Positions 34,906-43,017 of a DNA stretch of 64,000 nt are shown in pieces (within the stretch, counting starts at the first letter, position 1; each line of letters begins with the position of its first letter). The stretch covers positions 34,311 to 98,310 of the IMG/VR virus record IMGVR_UViG_3300023174_000102. One strand, 5' to 3'. This DNA is from a virus. The position numbers and the translations under genes were made by a program. Below the pieces are notes generated by a model. It saw only the letters and a list, made by a program, of their open reading frames with translations. It was not told the DNA's origin and did no database searches.

Positions 34906-35498
34906 TGAATGCTGAATATCTTGAAAATAAAAGTTTTAAAATTAAAATAATAGAAAATTTTATAACTTTAGAAGATGCTGATGCTCTTGTAGGCTACATA
35001 AAAAATAACTGTTCAAACAAGACAAAATTTTATACGCCTATGAAGCATCTCGTTGAGAATAAAATAAGATATGAATCACATATACCAGAGCGTCATGCAT
35101 TTTCAAATCATTCAGAAATTTTACATTTATTAAAAAAATATTCTGATAAATTTTTGTTAGAGTCTAATCTTTTTTTTAAAGATGATGAAGAAATATACTT
35201 AACTGCACAATGGATGACAATGCTAGGGCCACAAAATAGACTTGGACCACACAGAGATAACCATAAAGGTGCAGAACATTTGTTTAGAAGTGGTGTTATT
35301 TATTTAAATGACGATTTTGATGGAGGATATTTAAATTTCCCACATAGAAATTTTACAATTAAACCACAAAAGTTAAGTCTTGTTCTTTTTGATTCCGAAG
35401 AAATGCACACAATAACAGAAGTCTTATCTGGAATAAGAATAGCAATGCCTATCTGGGCAACAAATATAAAAGAAAAGGAAATATCCTGTGAACTTTGA
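34905..35498 (+). CDS. Fe(II)/2OG oxygenase (prolyl-4-hydroxylase-like)
   Basis: 197 residues, TAATG overlap with the nuclease. GPHRDNH (H-x-D), YLNDDFDGGYLNFP, IKPQKLSLVLFD, distal His in EMHTITE, Arg in SGIRIAMPIW. All metal and 2OG ligands present. Confidence 0.75.
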   Translation: MNAEYLENKSFKIKIIENFITLEDADALVGYIKNNCSNKTKFYTPMKHLVENKIRYESHIPERHAFSNHSEILHLLKKYSDKFLLESNLFFKDDEEIYLTAQWMTMLGPQNRLGPHRDNHKGAEHLFRSGVIYLNDDFDGGYLNFPHRNFTIKPQKLSLVLFDSEEMHTITEVLSGIRIAMPIWATNIKEKEISCEL

Positions 35499-35820
35499 AG
35501 ATAGCGAAATACAAAGACTTATAGATATTGGTGGTCTTGAGTTTGCTGGATTAGATACAGAAACTGGAGAACCATTGTATAGACCAACAAGCATCTTACA
35601 GAGCATTGATCCAAAACTAAGCAAAGAGATGTCATCTTACTTTTCAGCAACTACAATGAATTTATGGGAAAAAGGTTTTATAGACATGGATATAACCATT
35701 GAAGATCCACTTGTAAAACTTGCTGAAAAGGCTTTTGATTTAGAATTAATTAATTCACTAGCAAAAGATGAGAGAGTAGTGCTTAAAGAGATAATAAGAG
35801 TTCTTTCAAAAAAAAAGTGA
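35488..35820 (+). CDS. Hypothetical protein
   Basis: 110 residues, GTG start 11 bases inside the preceding gene (AAAGGAA upstream). Acidic N-terminus, helical C-terminus. No family recognised. Confidence 0.55.
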   Translation: MNFEDSEIQRLIDIGGLEFAGLDTETGEPLYRPTSILQSIDPKLSKEMSSYFSATTMNLWEKGFIDMDITIEDPLVKLAEKAFDLELINSLAKDERVVLKEIIRVLSKKK

Positions 35821-35843
35821 TAGAATGAATAGTGGAGGGGTTT

Positions 35844-36257
35844 ATGAATAATTGGTATGGTGCTGCTGGGTTAACCTTAACTATTTTATTATTCTTGTTT
35901 TTTTACGTAATTGCTTCAAAGTCTAAAGATAAACCTCAGATAGTAAGTCAGTCAATGCTCCTTCATAGATTTAATAGTGGAAAGAAATATTCAAGGAAAA
36001 TAATTAATAAAACACAATCAAAAATGCACCATAACAAAACAAATGTAAAAGTTATAATATTGGATAACGATGCTTATTGGATTAAAGATAATATTTTTTA
36101 TAAAGCACCTTTAGATGGTCAATCAATCGACAAAGAGTCTGCAGAACAAGTTGACACGATACATATGGATAAGGTACAATTAGATAAGATGCTGTTTATA
36201 ATGGATAAACTAAGAGAAGGGATTAACGATGATAGTAGGGATTCAGGGGACAGGTAG
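35844..36257 (+). CDS. Membrane-anchored hypothetical protein
   Basis: 137 residues from ATG 35844 (GGAGGGG upstream). One N-terminal transmembrane helix (about 5-23), then a basic soluble domain with Lys/Asp-rich end. Overlaps the next gene by 29 bases. Confidence 0.55.
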   Translation: MNNWYGAAGLTLTILLFLFFYVIASKSKDKPQIVSQSMLLHRFNSGKKYSRKIINKTQSKMHHNKTNVKVIILDNDAYWIKDNIFYKAPLDGQSIDKESAEQVDTIHMDKVQLDKMLFIMDKLREGINDDSRDSGDR

Positions 36258-36579
36258 TTTTGACAACTATAATATATTCCTCAGATCAATGGCCGTTGCC
36301 CTTTCTGAGTTAGAAGAACAAGATAAAGATTTTATAATATATTCTGCAGGGCCAAACAACATAAGCATGATGGCTATGGAGTTTGTAAATTTATCTGAAA
36401 GAGGAATGAAGTCAAGAAAGAAGAATATTAAGTTCTTCAAGGTTACTTCTGAATGGTTAGAAGAAAATATAAAGGATATAGATCATTTTGCTTTTCTTTC
36501 TAATCCAAAAGAACCTGTTTCAAAGATTGTTCATTTATCAAAATTAAATAATAAAAATACAAACGTATATAACTTTTAA
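36229..36579 (+). CDS. SLOG-like nucleotide-binding protein (tentative)
   Basis: 116 residues. IVGIQGTGSFDNYNIF, then FIIYSAGPNNISMMAMEF, recalls the Rossmann-type SLOG/DUF2493 proteins that bind nucleotide ligands. Truncated relative to full families and lacking a clear second Gly motif, so tentative. Confidence 0.4.
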   Translation: MIVGIQGTGSFDNYNIFLRSMAVALSELEEQDKDFIIYSAGPNNISMMAMEFVNLSERGMKSRKKNIKFFKVTSEWLEENIKDIDHFAFLSNPKEPVSKIVHLSKLNNKNTNVYNF

Positions 36580-36626
36580 GGTTGTATGCATAAACTGTGC
36601 AAAGCACACAACAGAATGGAAACAAC

Positions 36627-36839
36627 ATGAAAATAATTAATTCTTTAAGTGTTATGGAATCAATCGTAACTAAAAACAAACAACTGTCTTGGGATGGCTG
36701 GACTGTTGTAGAAACATTTCCATCAGAAAAGGCATACTTTTCAAAGTTTGGTGTTTACAAGAATGGTAAGTGGCAAATGAAAAAAGAGTTTACTCCTTCC
36801 AGCCAAGGATGGGAAATCCCTGATAAGTATGTGATGTAA
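36627..36839 (+). CDS. Hypothetical protein
   Basis: 70 residues from ATG 36627. Aromatic-rich (SWDGWTVVETFP, GWEIPDKYVM). A small hairpin (TGTGC/GCACA, 36596-36608) lies just upstream. No family recognised. Confidence 0.55.
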   Translation: MKIINSLSVMESIVTKNKQLSWDGWTVVETFPSEKAYFSKFGVYKNGKWQMKKEFTPSSQGWEIPDKYVM

Positions 36840-37121
36840 ATGAATAAGTATAAATGGAAAGACAATGCTATTTGTTTAGATTACGATACAAACTTATTCT
36901 TTGAAAAATATGAAGATGATGAACTACTCCGTCCTGCAATCGATGCTTTATGTTCTTCATGTCCAGTAAGAAAAGAATGCTTTTCTGTTGGAATTTCAGG
37001 CAAAGAATGGGGTGTCTGGGGTGGTGTATACTTAGAGAATGGAGAAGTCTCTAAAGAGTTTTCTAGCCACAAGAGTAAGACTGACTGGGGTAAAACTTGG
37101 CAGTCTTTGACAATGGAGTGA
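36840..37121 (+). CDS. WhiB-family iron-sulfur regulator
   Basis: 93 residues. Cys12, Cys38, Cys41 and Cys47 (C-x2-C-x5-C) for a [4Fe-4S] cluster, followed by GVWGG (58-62), the diagnostic WhiB turn. WhiB proteins are restricted to Actinobacteria and their phages and act with the housekeeping sigma factor. This is the best host indicator in the window. It may redirect host transcription or sense redox state. Confidence 0.9.
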   Translation: MNKYKWKDNAICLDYDTNLFFEKYEDDELLRPAIDALCSSCPVRKECFSVGISGKEWGVWGGVYLENGEVSKEFSSHKSKTDWGKTWQSLTME

Positions 37122-37122
37122 T

Positions 37123-37359
37123 ATGTATACTGACGCAATGCAAAGGGCTTTTAGATCTGTAAACTGTCCTAAAAATTTTTCTTTACAGATAATAGATAAT
37201 GATCATTTCTTAACTGTAAAGGCTAAAGAAAAAGATTTTATGTCCTTAGAGACAGTAGAACTGAAAAGAGAAGCAATAGAATACATGATCCGTGTCAAAA
37301 AGGCTTTAGAGGATAATGGAGCGATTGTCTTATTGGTTAGAGAGGGAGGAAAAGAGTAG
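37123..37359 (+). CDS. Hypothetical protein
   Basis: 78 residues, one base after the WhiB stop. Alpha/beta, ends ALEDNGAIVLLVREGG. Overlaps the following GTG by one base. Function unknown. Confidence 0.55.
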   Translation: MYTDAMQRAFRSVNCPKNFSLQIIDNDHFLTVKAKEKDFMSLETVELKREAIEYMIRVKKALEDNGAIVLLVREGGKE

Positions 37360-38000
37360 TGCACAACGAAGAGTTTAGAAAGCAACTTGATTTAGAAAAA
37401 GATGAAATTTATTTAAAAAATGTTGCCAAATTAGGAAGTTCTGCAAAAAATGTACATACTGTAGATAATTTTTTATCTAGTGAAGAGCATAAATTATTAT
37501 CTAGTTTTGTAAACAATCCCGATGAGGTTTCTTGGGTTGAGGAGCCATGGACCACAGAAAGAACTCGTGAGGGATCAATTCCAGAAGACACTATTCAACT
37601 TTTAAAAAAAATATTTGAAACTGCTAGATTAAAGTGTATGGATTATTACGATGTAGATTTGGGTCAAGAATTTCTAAGTCAATATCTTTTAACTAAGTGG
37701 AGGAGGGGCAGCAAAATGCAACCTCATGTAGACACAGACGCTCAGAAACATCAACACATTGTATGCATGTATTATATTAATGATGACTATGAGGGAGGAG
37801 AAATATTTTTTCCAGATCATAATTTAAAAATTAAACCCAAAGCAAATAGTTTACTTATGTTCCCTGGTAATGAAAATTATCTGCATGGAGTGCTTGAAGT
37901 CATAGAGGGATTCAGATATACTTTTGCTATGAGGTTTATTTTTGCTGGATCTAAATTTTTAGGACCAACAACCCTTCGTCAAAGGTTAAAATATGATTGA
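37359..38000 (+). CDS. Fe(II)/2OG oxygenase, tandem copy A
   Basis: 213 residues, GTG start. QPHVDTDAQ (H-x-D), YYINDDYEGGEIFFP, IKPKANSLLMFPGN, distal His in YLHGV, Arg in GFRYTF. Prolyl-4-hydroxylase-like. First of three paralogues within 2.2 kb. Confidence 0.8.
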   Translation: MHNEEFRKQLDLEKDEIYLKNVAKLGSSAKNVHTVDNFLSSEEHKLLSSFVNNPDEVSWVEEPWTTERTREGSIPEDTIQLLKKIFETARLKCMDYYDVDLGQEFLSQYLLTKWRRGSKMQPHVDTDAQKHQHIVCMYYINDDYEGGEIFFPDHNLKIKPKANSLLMFPGNENYLHGVLEVIEGFRYTFAMRFIFAGSKFLGPTTLRQRLKYD

Positions 38001-38400
38001 GTCAGTATTCTTAGGCATCTTTGCTTTTTTGACATGTCTTTTTATTTATTTATATGTAGCACAAATAAAGAAAAATAGGACAATTCTTGCAAATACATTG
38101 CAACTTTTAGTGATGCAGCAAACTATTAATGAAGAAAACAAGACAGATAAAGAACACGCTAATGAGGCTTTTTTAAAATTTATTTCAGATTCTCGTGATT
38201 GGGCATATACCTACATAGATGAAGTTCAAGAAGGACTAAATAGTTTTATTAATGAAATTGAGCCAGAGATTGCATACTTTGATGAGTACGGTATAGTTGG
38301 AACTTCTTACCCCCACTATCATTCTATGAAGAAAATATCTGGGGCATACAAAGAACTAAAGAAACTGCTACCAGAAGACTATGGTAAAATAGACACATGA
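37993..38400 (+). CDS. Membrane-anchored hypothetical protein
   Basis: 135 residues between two oxygenase paralogues, overlapping both. N-terminal transmembrane helix (about 4-24), then a soluble helical domain rich in acidic residues. Confidence 0.55.
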   Translation: MIESVFLGIFAFLTCLFIYLYVAQIKKNRTILANTLQLLVMQQTINEENKTDKEHANEAFLKFISDSRDWAYTYIDEVQEGLNSFINEIEPEIAYFDEYGIVGTSYPHYHSMKKISGAYKELKKLLPEDYGKIDT

Positions 38401-38999
38401 TTGAAAATCCTTCTGAAAAAGATGAAATATACTTAGCCAATGTTGAAAAGATAGGAGCATCTGTAGATAACATTAGATGCTTAGAAAATGTTCTGTCTGC
38501 AAAAGAGCATGCAGTTTTGCTTGATTATGTAAAAAAAACTGATTCTTGGGTTAAACAGCCATGGCTTGTTTGGACAATTACGCCAGGATTCTTTCCTAAA
38601 AACATTTCTGAAATATTAAAAAAAATATTTAACGAGGTTTGGAAAAAGTCCACAAATTTTTATGATGTAAAGATTGATTCATTTTCAGATTCTGGACTAT
38701 CTATCCTTAAATTTGAAGAAGGTTTTCATTTAACTGTGCATGTAGACACTGCGTCAGCAGAATTAAACCATATTGCATCAATTTACTATATTAATGATGA
38801 CTATGAAGGTGGAGAGATCAACTTTCCAGACTATAACTTAAAAATTAAACCAAAGGCCAACAGTTTACTTTTTTTCCCTGGTAATGAAAATTATGAGCAT
38901 GAGGTTACAAAAATTTTATCTGGTGACAGATATAGTTCTTCTGTATGGTTTCAGTTCACTGGGTCCACTTTTAACAAAAAATCAGAATGGTATGGTTAA
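38397..38999 (+). CDS. Fe(II)/2OG oxygenase, tandem copy B
   Basis: 200 residues, ATGA overlap. TVHVDTASA, YYINDDYEGGEINFP, IKPKANSLLFFPGN, YEHEV, DRYSSS. Very close to copy A in the core; N-termini begin alike (KDEIYLANVEKIG). Confidence 0.8.
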   Translation: MIENPSEKDEIYLANVEKIGASVDNIRCLENVLSAKEHAVLLDYVKKTDSWVKQPWLVWTITPGFFPKNISEILKKIFNEVWKKSTNFYDVKIDSFSDSGLSILKFEEGFHLTVHVDTASAELNHIASIYYINDDYEGGEINFPDYNLKIKPKANSLLFFPGNENYEHEVTKILSGDRYSSSVWFQFTGSTFNKKSEWYG

Positions 39000-39002
39000 T
39001 AA

Positions 39003-39557
39003 ATGACAAATTCAGAGGTCGGGAATTCTGTAGATAATATACATGTAACGGAAAATATTTTGTCTAAAGAAGACCACAAGCAACTGCTTGACTATGTAAT
39101 AAGTGTAGAATCCTGGATAGTTCAGCCCTGGGGAGTTAAAGTTCTTCCACCACAGGAAATGCCAAAAGAAATTGTTAAAATTTTAGATAAAGTTTTTTCC
39201 CTTGCCTATCAAAAATGTGTAGAACTTTATAATGTGAAACTTTATCCTTTTGAAAATGCCAAAACACCTTTAGTTAGGTTTGAAAAGAATTACAAGATGA
39301 ACGAGCATGCAGACACAACAGGAGATTTTGCAGCAATATATTATATAAATGATGATTATGATGGGGGAGAAATAAATTTTATGGATCATAATTTAAAAAT
39401 TAAGCCAAAGTATAATAGTTTTGTTACATTCCCTAGCAATGCAGACTACTGGCATGAAGTACTTGAAAATACTGGAAAAGAAAGATATTCTGCTACTCAA
39501 TGGTTTAAGTATCATGGATCTAGTATAGAAAGGCCATTAAAAGGTCTAATCAGATGA
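39003..39557 (+). CDS. Fe(II)/2OG oxygenase, tandem copy C
   Basis: 184 residues. NEHADTTGD (H-x-D), YYINDDYDGGEINF, IKPKYNSFVTFPSN, YWHEV, ERYSAT. Third paralogue, with a shorter N-terminus. Confidence 0.8.
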   Translation: MTNSEVGNSVDNIHVTENILSKEDHKQLLDYVISVESWIVQPWGVKVLPPQEMPKEIVKILDKVFSLAYQKCVELYNVKLYPFENAKTPLVRFEKNYKMNEHADTTGDFAAIYYINDDYDGGEINFMDHNLKIKPKYNSFVTFPSNADYWHEVLENTGKERYSATQWFKYHGSSIERPLKGLIR

Positions 39558-39706
39558 TAAAGTTTAAATCATATGAAGAACTTGCATATAATGCATTTTA
39601 CTCTTGCCATATAATTGGTTGTGAACTTGAAGCAGAAAAATTATATAGCAATGAAACACAAACCAGAGATGTCTGTATAAATCATTATACAGAATTAACA
39701 AAGTAA
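39554..39706 (+). CDS. Small hypothetical protein
   Basis: 50 residues, ATGA overlap with copy C. Three cysteines and several histidines (CHIIGCELEAEK). No family recognised. Confidence 0.5.
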   Translation: MIKFKSYEELAYNAFYSCHIIGCELEAEKLYSNETQTRDVCINHYTELTK

Positions 39707-39723
39707 TATCCTAGGAGGAAAAA

Positions 39724-40023
39724 ATGAACGAACAAATTAAAGCAGTTCTAGCGTCATACGGAAGATCAGTTCTTGGTGCAGCAACAGCGCTATATGCATC
39801 TGGTGTAACAGATCCGCAGACACTAGCATACTCACTACTTGGTGCACTTGTACCAGTTGTATTGAGAGCAGCAAACCCTAACGACACAGCATTCGGAAGA
39901 ATGCCTTCAGTTGAAGAGGTTGATAAGGCAGTTAAATCTGCAAAGGTTGTTAAGAAGACCGCAAAGAAGGCTCCTGCAAAGAAGTCATCAGGTGGCGGAA
40001 GAACAAACAGCCAAGTAAAGTAA
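39724..40023 (+). CDS. Holin-like protein with Lys-rich tail
   Basis: 99 residues, RBS AGGAGG. Hydrophobic segments around 8-25 and 32-48, then a basic tail ending KKSSGGGRTN, nearly the same as the endolysin's end. Structure resembles 23300-23587. Followed by a terminator. Confidence 0.5.
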   Translation: MNEQIKAVLASYGRSVLGAATALYASGVTDPQTLAYSLLGALVPVVLRAANPNDTAFGRMPSVEEVDKAVKSAKVVKKTAKKAPAKKSSGGGRTNSQVK

Positions 40024-40038
40024 TTTTACTATAGATTG

Positions 40039-40068
40039 ACAGGCTTGTTATTTGACAGGCCTGTTTTT
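40039..40068 (+). terminator. Probable terminator
   Basis: ACAGGC and GCCTGT (40039-40044, 40059-40064) can pair and are followed by a T run. Lies between convergent genes. Confidence 0.65.
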
Positions 40069-40086
40069 CTATGCCAAGATATTTTA

Positions 40087-40776
40087 TTATGAATTTCTTT
40101 TTATATATATCTCATGGAACCCAAGATCATTTAGCACTACCCCATCAACAGACCAGTTATTGTTAAAATGTAAAAACTCATTTACGCTTTGATATATTCC
40201 TACAGGCATGTTGTAGTTGATGGAATCATAATTGATGTAAGAAGTAAATCCAATAACACCACCAATATTAACTATTTTAGAGCAATATTTTAGAGCATTC
40301 CTTACTATAAGTCTATTTGATATTGAGTCAAAAAGAATAAGATCATAATTATCTTTTAAAGTAAAAATAATATTCCTTGCATCTCCTTTTATTGTCTTTA
40401 TATTGGGATGGTAAGAAAACTTATCCTTTATGTATTCTTCATGCGTTATTGAGGTATCTTTTGGACCAATTCCACCTGGATGTCTAACTCCCTGAGCATT
40501 ATCATATAGATCTATTAGGTCTGCACTTTTAGCATTTGTTGTGTCTATAAACATTTTAGCAGACTCACCATAGCCAACACCTACTTCTAGATATGATATA
40601 TTCTTATTTAATGTTTTTGCATATTCATATTTTGAATTAAATAGCCTTGCACCATTTAATTGATTTTGAGATATAGGTATTGCTATTTCGATTTGATCCC
40701 AATCATGCACTTTTTCTTCATTGTAGGCGATAGGACTCATTACTTCTTTTCCTTGAGACCATTTTTTATTTATCAT
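40087..40776 (-). CDS. Class I SAM-dependent methyltransferase
   Basis: 229 residues. YLEVGVGYGESAKMF is motif I; SADLIDLYD motif II; YDLILFDS motif IV; IVNIGGVIGF later strand. Resembles the Methyltransf_24 type that methylates sugars or small molecules. The only minus-strand gene among plus-strand genes up to 44 kb; starts from its own leaderless promoter. Confidence 0.75.
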   Translation of the reverse strand: MINKKWSQGKEVMSPIAYNEEKVHDWDQIEIAIPISQNQLNGARLFNSKYEYAKTLNKNISYLEVGVGYGESAKMFIDTTNAKSADLIDLYDNAQGVRHPGGIGPKDTSITHEEYIKDKFSYHPNIKTIKGDARNIIFTLKDNYDLILFDSISNRLIVRNALKYCSKIVNIGGVIGFTSYINYDSINYNMPVGIYQSVNEFLHFNNNWSVDGVVLNDLGFHEIYIKRNS

Positions 40777-40783
40777 ATATATA

Positions 40784-40789
40784 AGTATA
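40784..40789 (-). promoter_or_regulatory. -10 box of leaderless promoter
   Basis: TATACT on the minus strand, seven bases before the methyltransferase ATG. Confidence 0.5.
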
Positions 40790-40913
40790 TCATCTAAAGT
40801 ATAGGTAGGTAGACACTATTCCAATTGAGACTTTGGCAGGTTTTATAAAGCATGCTTAATATTGGAGATTTATCAGGGTATTTACAGTGACAAGCAGGGT
40901 TGGATAGTGGTCC

Positions 40914-40941
40914 ATAAACTGCTCATTTTCTATGCTATAAT
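40914..40941 (+). promoter_or_regulatory. Repeated promoter element, copy 1 (TGC-TATAAT)
   Basis: 28 bases containing AAACTGCTCA and ending TATGCTATAAT; 26 of 28 bases recur at 42136-42163. The -10 box (40936-40941) is six bases before ATG 40948. The rest of the 171-base divergent gap (40777-40947) shows no gene. Confidence 0.65.
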
Positions 40942-40947
40942 TTAAGT

Positions 40948-41562
40948 ATGAACAAAATAACAAAAAATGATATAGTTTTAGCAACACAACAAAAAAAGAT
41001 TCACATATCAAGAAATTTTATGCCAGACACTCTTTCTTGGTCAGACATAAGTGAGGTATATGACTTAGACAAAAATGTTGTATATATCTCTTTTGGATCA
41101 TTTCAAGCACAAGAAAGAGACATAATATTTCGTTATTATAAAAATGTACTAGATAGTATTGGTCAAATTTATAAAGGATACCCGCTTTTTGGTATGATCA
41201 TAGTACACTTTATAAATAGAAATAATAATATTATTAGTGATCCAGACTGTTTAAATTTGTTTAATAAGTTTCTTGAAGACAATCCTAAAAAAATTCCAGA
41301 GCACATTACTATTAGAGATCATGGAATGGACGGAGACCCTTGGGAATCTAAAGTTCATTTTGACAAAGAAAATAGAGTTTTTGTTCAAGGCGGAGGTCAA
41401 AGCCTATGGAGGCTTTTTGATGATTCAAACAATTTGACTGATGCAATTATATTAAACCCAGGAGATTTAGCATTTATACCAAAAGGGTTGCTACATAGTG
41501 TTGAGTCTGTAGGACCAAGACATTCAATAAGTATAGCCTTTTCTGATGAACCTGTGATATAA
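40948..41562 (+). CDS. JmjC/cupin-like Fe(II) oxygenase
   Basis: 204 residues. HFDKENRVFVQGGGQ (H-x-D) and IPKGLLHSVES (distal His) within a cupin fold (NPGDLAFIPKG), as in JmjC-type hydroxylases. Leaderless start. Substrate unknown. Confidence 0.6.
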   Translation: MNKITKNDIVLATQQKKIHISRNFMPDTLSWSDISEVYDLDKNVVYISFGSFQAQERDIIFRYYKNVLDSIGQIYKGYPLFGMIIVHFINRNNNIISDPDCLNLFNKFLEDNPKKIPEHITIRDHGMDGDPWESKVHFDKENRVFVQGGGQSLWRLFDDSNNLTDAIILNPGDLAFIPKGLLHSVESVGPRHSISIAFSDEPVI

Positions 41563-41563
41563 T
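41555..41563 (+). promoter_or_regulatory. Extended -10 promoter of Hsp20 gene
   Basis: TGA-TATAAT overlapping the upstream stop. Transcript would start near 41570 and carry a leader with RBS GAAAGGGG before ATG 41621. Confidence 0.6.
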
Positions 41564-41620
41564 ATTAATGCCTGCCCAAAAGGGGGGTAAATTAACTTAT
41601 TCGCTTGAAAGGGGAATAAT

Positions 41621-42025
41621 ATGGTAACAACAGCACTGGATCTTTTTAATGATCCATTTTTTAATACCTTCTCAAACCTACAGAAGGTAACAACAACAAC
41701 AAACTATCCACCTTATAACCAGATCAAACTAAATGATACAGAGTATATTCTTTCATTTGCTTTGGCTGGGTTTTCTAAGGATGATGTCTCAGTATCGCTA
41801 GACAATCGCAAACTTACAATTAAGGGCGAGAAGCAGGATCCTGAGTTGCCAGAGGGTGCGGAGTATCTACATAAGGGCATTGCTGCTCGTAAGTTCACTG
41901 ATATCTTTACCCTTCCTGAGTTTGTCGAAGTTGTCGGGGCTGAATTTAAAGATGGTATCCTAGATATCAAACTTGAAAAGCAGATCCCAGAAGATAAACT
42001 ACCAAAAACTATTGAAATTCAATAG
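41621..42025 (+). CDS. Hsp20 (alpha-crystallin-type) small heat-shock protein
   Basis: 134 residues. The crystallin core runs from about residue 35: YILSFALAGFSKDDVSVSLDNRKLTIKG and the GILDIKLEK strand, with a C-terminal I-x-I-like TIEIQ. Holds unfolding proteins in a refoldable state. First of a stress set with Dps and KatG. Confidence 0.9.
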   Translation: MVTTALDLFNDPFFNTFSNLQKVTTTTNYPPYNQIKLNDTEYILSFALAGFSKDDVSVSLDNRKLTIKGEKQDPELPEGAEYLHKGIAARKFTDIFTLPEFVEVVGAEFKDGILDIKLEKQIPEDKLPKTIEIQ

Positions 42026-42031
42026 TATAAT
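42026..42031 (+). promoter_or_regulatory. TATAAT box just after Hsp20
   Basis: TATAAT directly after the Hsp20 stop. It could start a non-coding transcript through 42040-42150, where no reading frame of note is seen. Confidence 0.35.
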
Positions 42032-42120
42032 ATAACAAATTCCGATATAAGACTTAATAGGTTTTACAACGGATACTCGATTAAAAGAGAGTCAGCAGGC
42101 TGATGGTCGTGGCTGATAGA

Positions 42121-42147
42121 CCTGAGCAGTCGTCTATAAACTGCTCA
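42121..42147 (+). repeat. CCTGAGCA/TGCTCA hairpin element
   Basis: TGAGCAGT (42123-42130) pairs perfectly with ACTGCTCA (42140-42147). Related hairpins occur on the minus strand at 61986, 63206 and 63791, always after a gene's stop. Confidence 0.65.
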
Positions 42148-42163
42148 TTTCCTATGCTACAAT
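42136..42163 (+). promoter_or_regulatory. Repeated promoter element, copy 2 (TGC-TACAAT)
   Basis: 26 of 28 bases match 40914-40941. The -10 box is TACAAT (42158-42163). It would start RNA near 42170, where a structured non-coding stretch begins and no gene does. Confidence 0.65.
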
Positions 42164-42169
42164 AGAATT

Positions 42170-42252
42170 GTCCCACACAGGACCTTAGAGATGGCATAGT
42201 TACCCATTGGATAGAGACCGTGGCGCAAGTCAGGTGAATTGCCTGTGTGGGG
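42170..42252 (+). ncRNA. Candidate small structured RNA
   Basis: A ten-base-pair perfect stem (42172-42181 with 42242-42251) encloses 60 bases, starting about seven bases after a promoter-like box. It has the size of a tRNA but no T loop or anticodon arm. No reading frame. Probably a phage small RNA of unknown role. Confidence 0.5.
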
Positions 42253-42267
42253 CCTAATATTTGACGG

Positions 42268-42273
42268 TATAAT
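42268..42273 (+). promoter_or_regulatory. -10 box of leaderless promoter
   Basis: TATAAT seven bases before ATG 42281 of the HNH gene. Confidence 0.45.
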
Positions 42274-42280
42274 GGTATCA

Positions 42281-42547
42281 ATGACTGACAAAGAGTTAGA
42301 CCATTATAATAAGCAGCAGTATAAAAAGATGCTTGCTAAGATAAAAGAGGATTCTGGCTGTGTAGACTGTGGTGTTGGTAATCATATAATCCTAGACTTT
42401 GATCACATAAGAGATAAGAAATACAACATATCAAGGATGATCCATGACGGGTTTTCTTGGAAGGCTATTAAGAAAGAGATAGAAAAATGTGAGGTGGTTT
42501 GCGCTAACTGCCATAGGATAAGGACTCATAATCGTCTTGCTGGATAA
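42281..42547 (+). CDS. HNH endonuclease
   Basis: 88 residues. CVDCG, then LDFDHIRDKK (His of the HNH core), then CANCHRIRTHN (final Cys pair and His). Small stand-alone HNH protein; could be a homing-type or packaging-related nuclease. Start at 42281 set by the TATAAT box. Confidence 0.8.
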   Translation: MTDKELDHYNKQQYKKMLAKIKEDSGCVDCGVGNHIILDFDHIRDKKYNISRMIHDGFSWKAIKKEIEKCEVVCANCHRIRTHNRLAG

Positions 42548-42552
42548 CACCA

Positions 42553-42561
42553 TGATATAAT
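42553..42561 (+). promoter_or_regulatory. Extended -10, leaderless
   Basis: TGA-TATAAT, six bases, ATG 42568 (Dps). Confidence 0.6.
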
Positions 42562-42567
42562 GGTTAG

Positions 42568-43017
42568 ATGGAAGAATTGATCAACCTACTAAAGGTCCTA
42601 CTTGCAGATAACATTACCCTTAAACTTAAGGCTCATGGCTACCACTGGAATGTAGAAGGCGATGACTTCCCACAGTTCCACGATTTTTTTGGGGACATTT
42701 ATGCAGACTATGAGTCAGCAACAGATACATATGCAGAATGGCTTCGTAAATTAGATGCTTATGCACCATTTAAATTGTCTAGATTTATAGAACTCAATGA
42801 GGTTGGTGAGCCAGATGTAACATCTGATCCAATGATGATGTCTGCCGACCTGCTTATGGCAAATGATATGGTACTTGCAAAACTAACTGATGCAGTTGAG
42901 ATGGCTACAGCAAATAGACAACATGCACTTGCAAACTTCTTTGCAGAACGCATGGACCAGCATCAAAGATGGCATTGGATGCTATCTGCATCAATCAAAC
43001 CAATTGGAGAAGAATAA
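42568..43017 (+). CDS. dps: Dps-type ferritin
   Basis: 149 residues. LKLKAHGYHWNVEGDDFPQFHDFFGDIY carries the His and Asp ferroxidase residues shared between subunits; a four-helix bundle follows. Dps stores iron, uses up peroxide and can shield DNA. Expressed from a leaderless promoter beside Hsp20 and near KatG. Confidence 0.9.
   Translation: MEELINLLKVLLADNITLKLKAHGYHWNVEGDDFPQFHDFFGDIYADYESATDTYAEWLRKLDAYAPFKLSRFIELNEVGEPDVTSDPMMMSADLLMANDMVLAKLTDAVEMATANRQHALANFFAERMDQHQRWHWMLSASIKPIGEE

Noticed and set aside
41568-41627. 19-residue leader peptide before Hsp20
   Set aside because: ATG lies four bases after a -10 box and its frame overlaps the Hsp20 start; more likely an untranslated leader.
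42170-42252. tRNA
   Set aside because: Acceptor-like stem only; no T loop, D arm or anticodon loop can be drawn.
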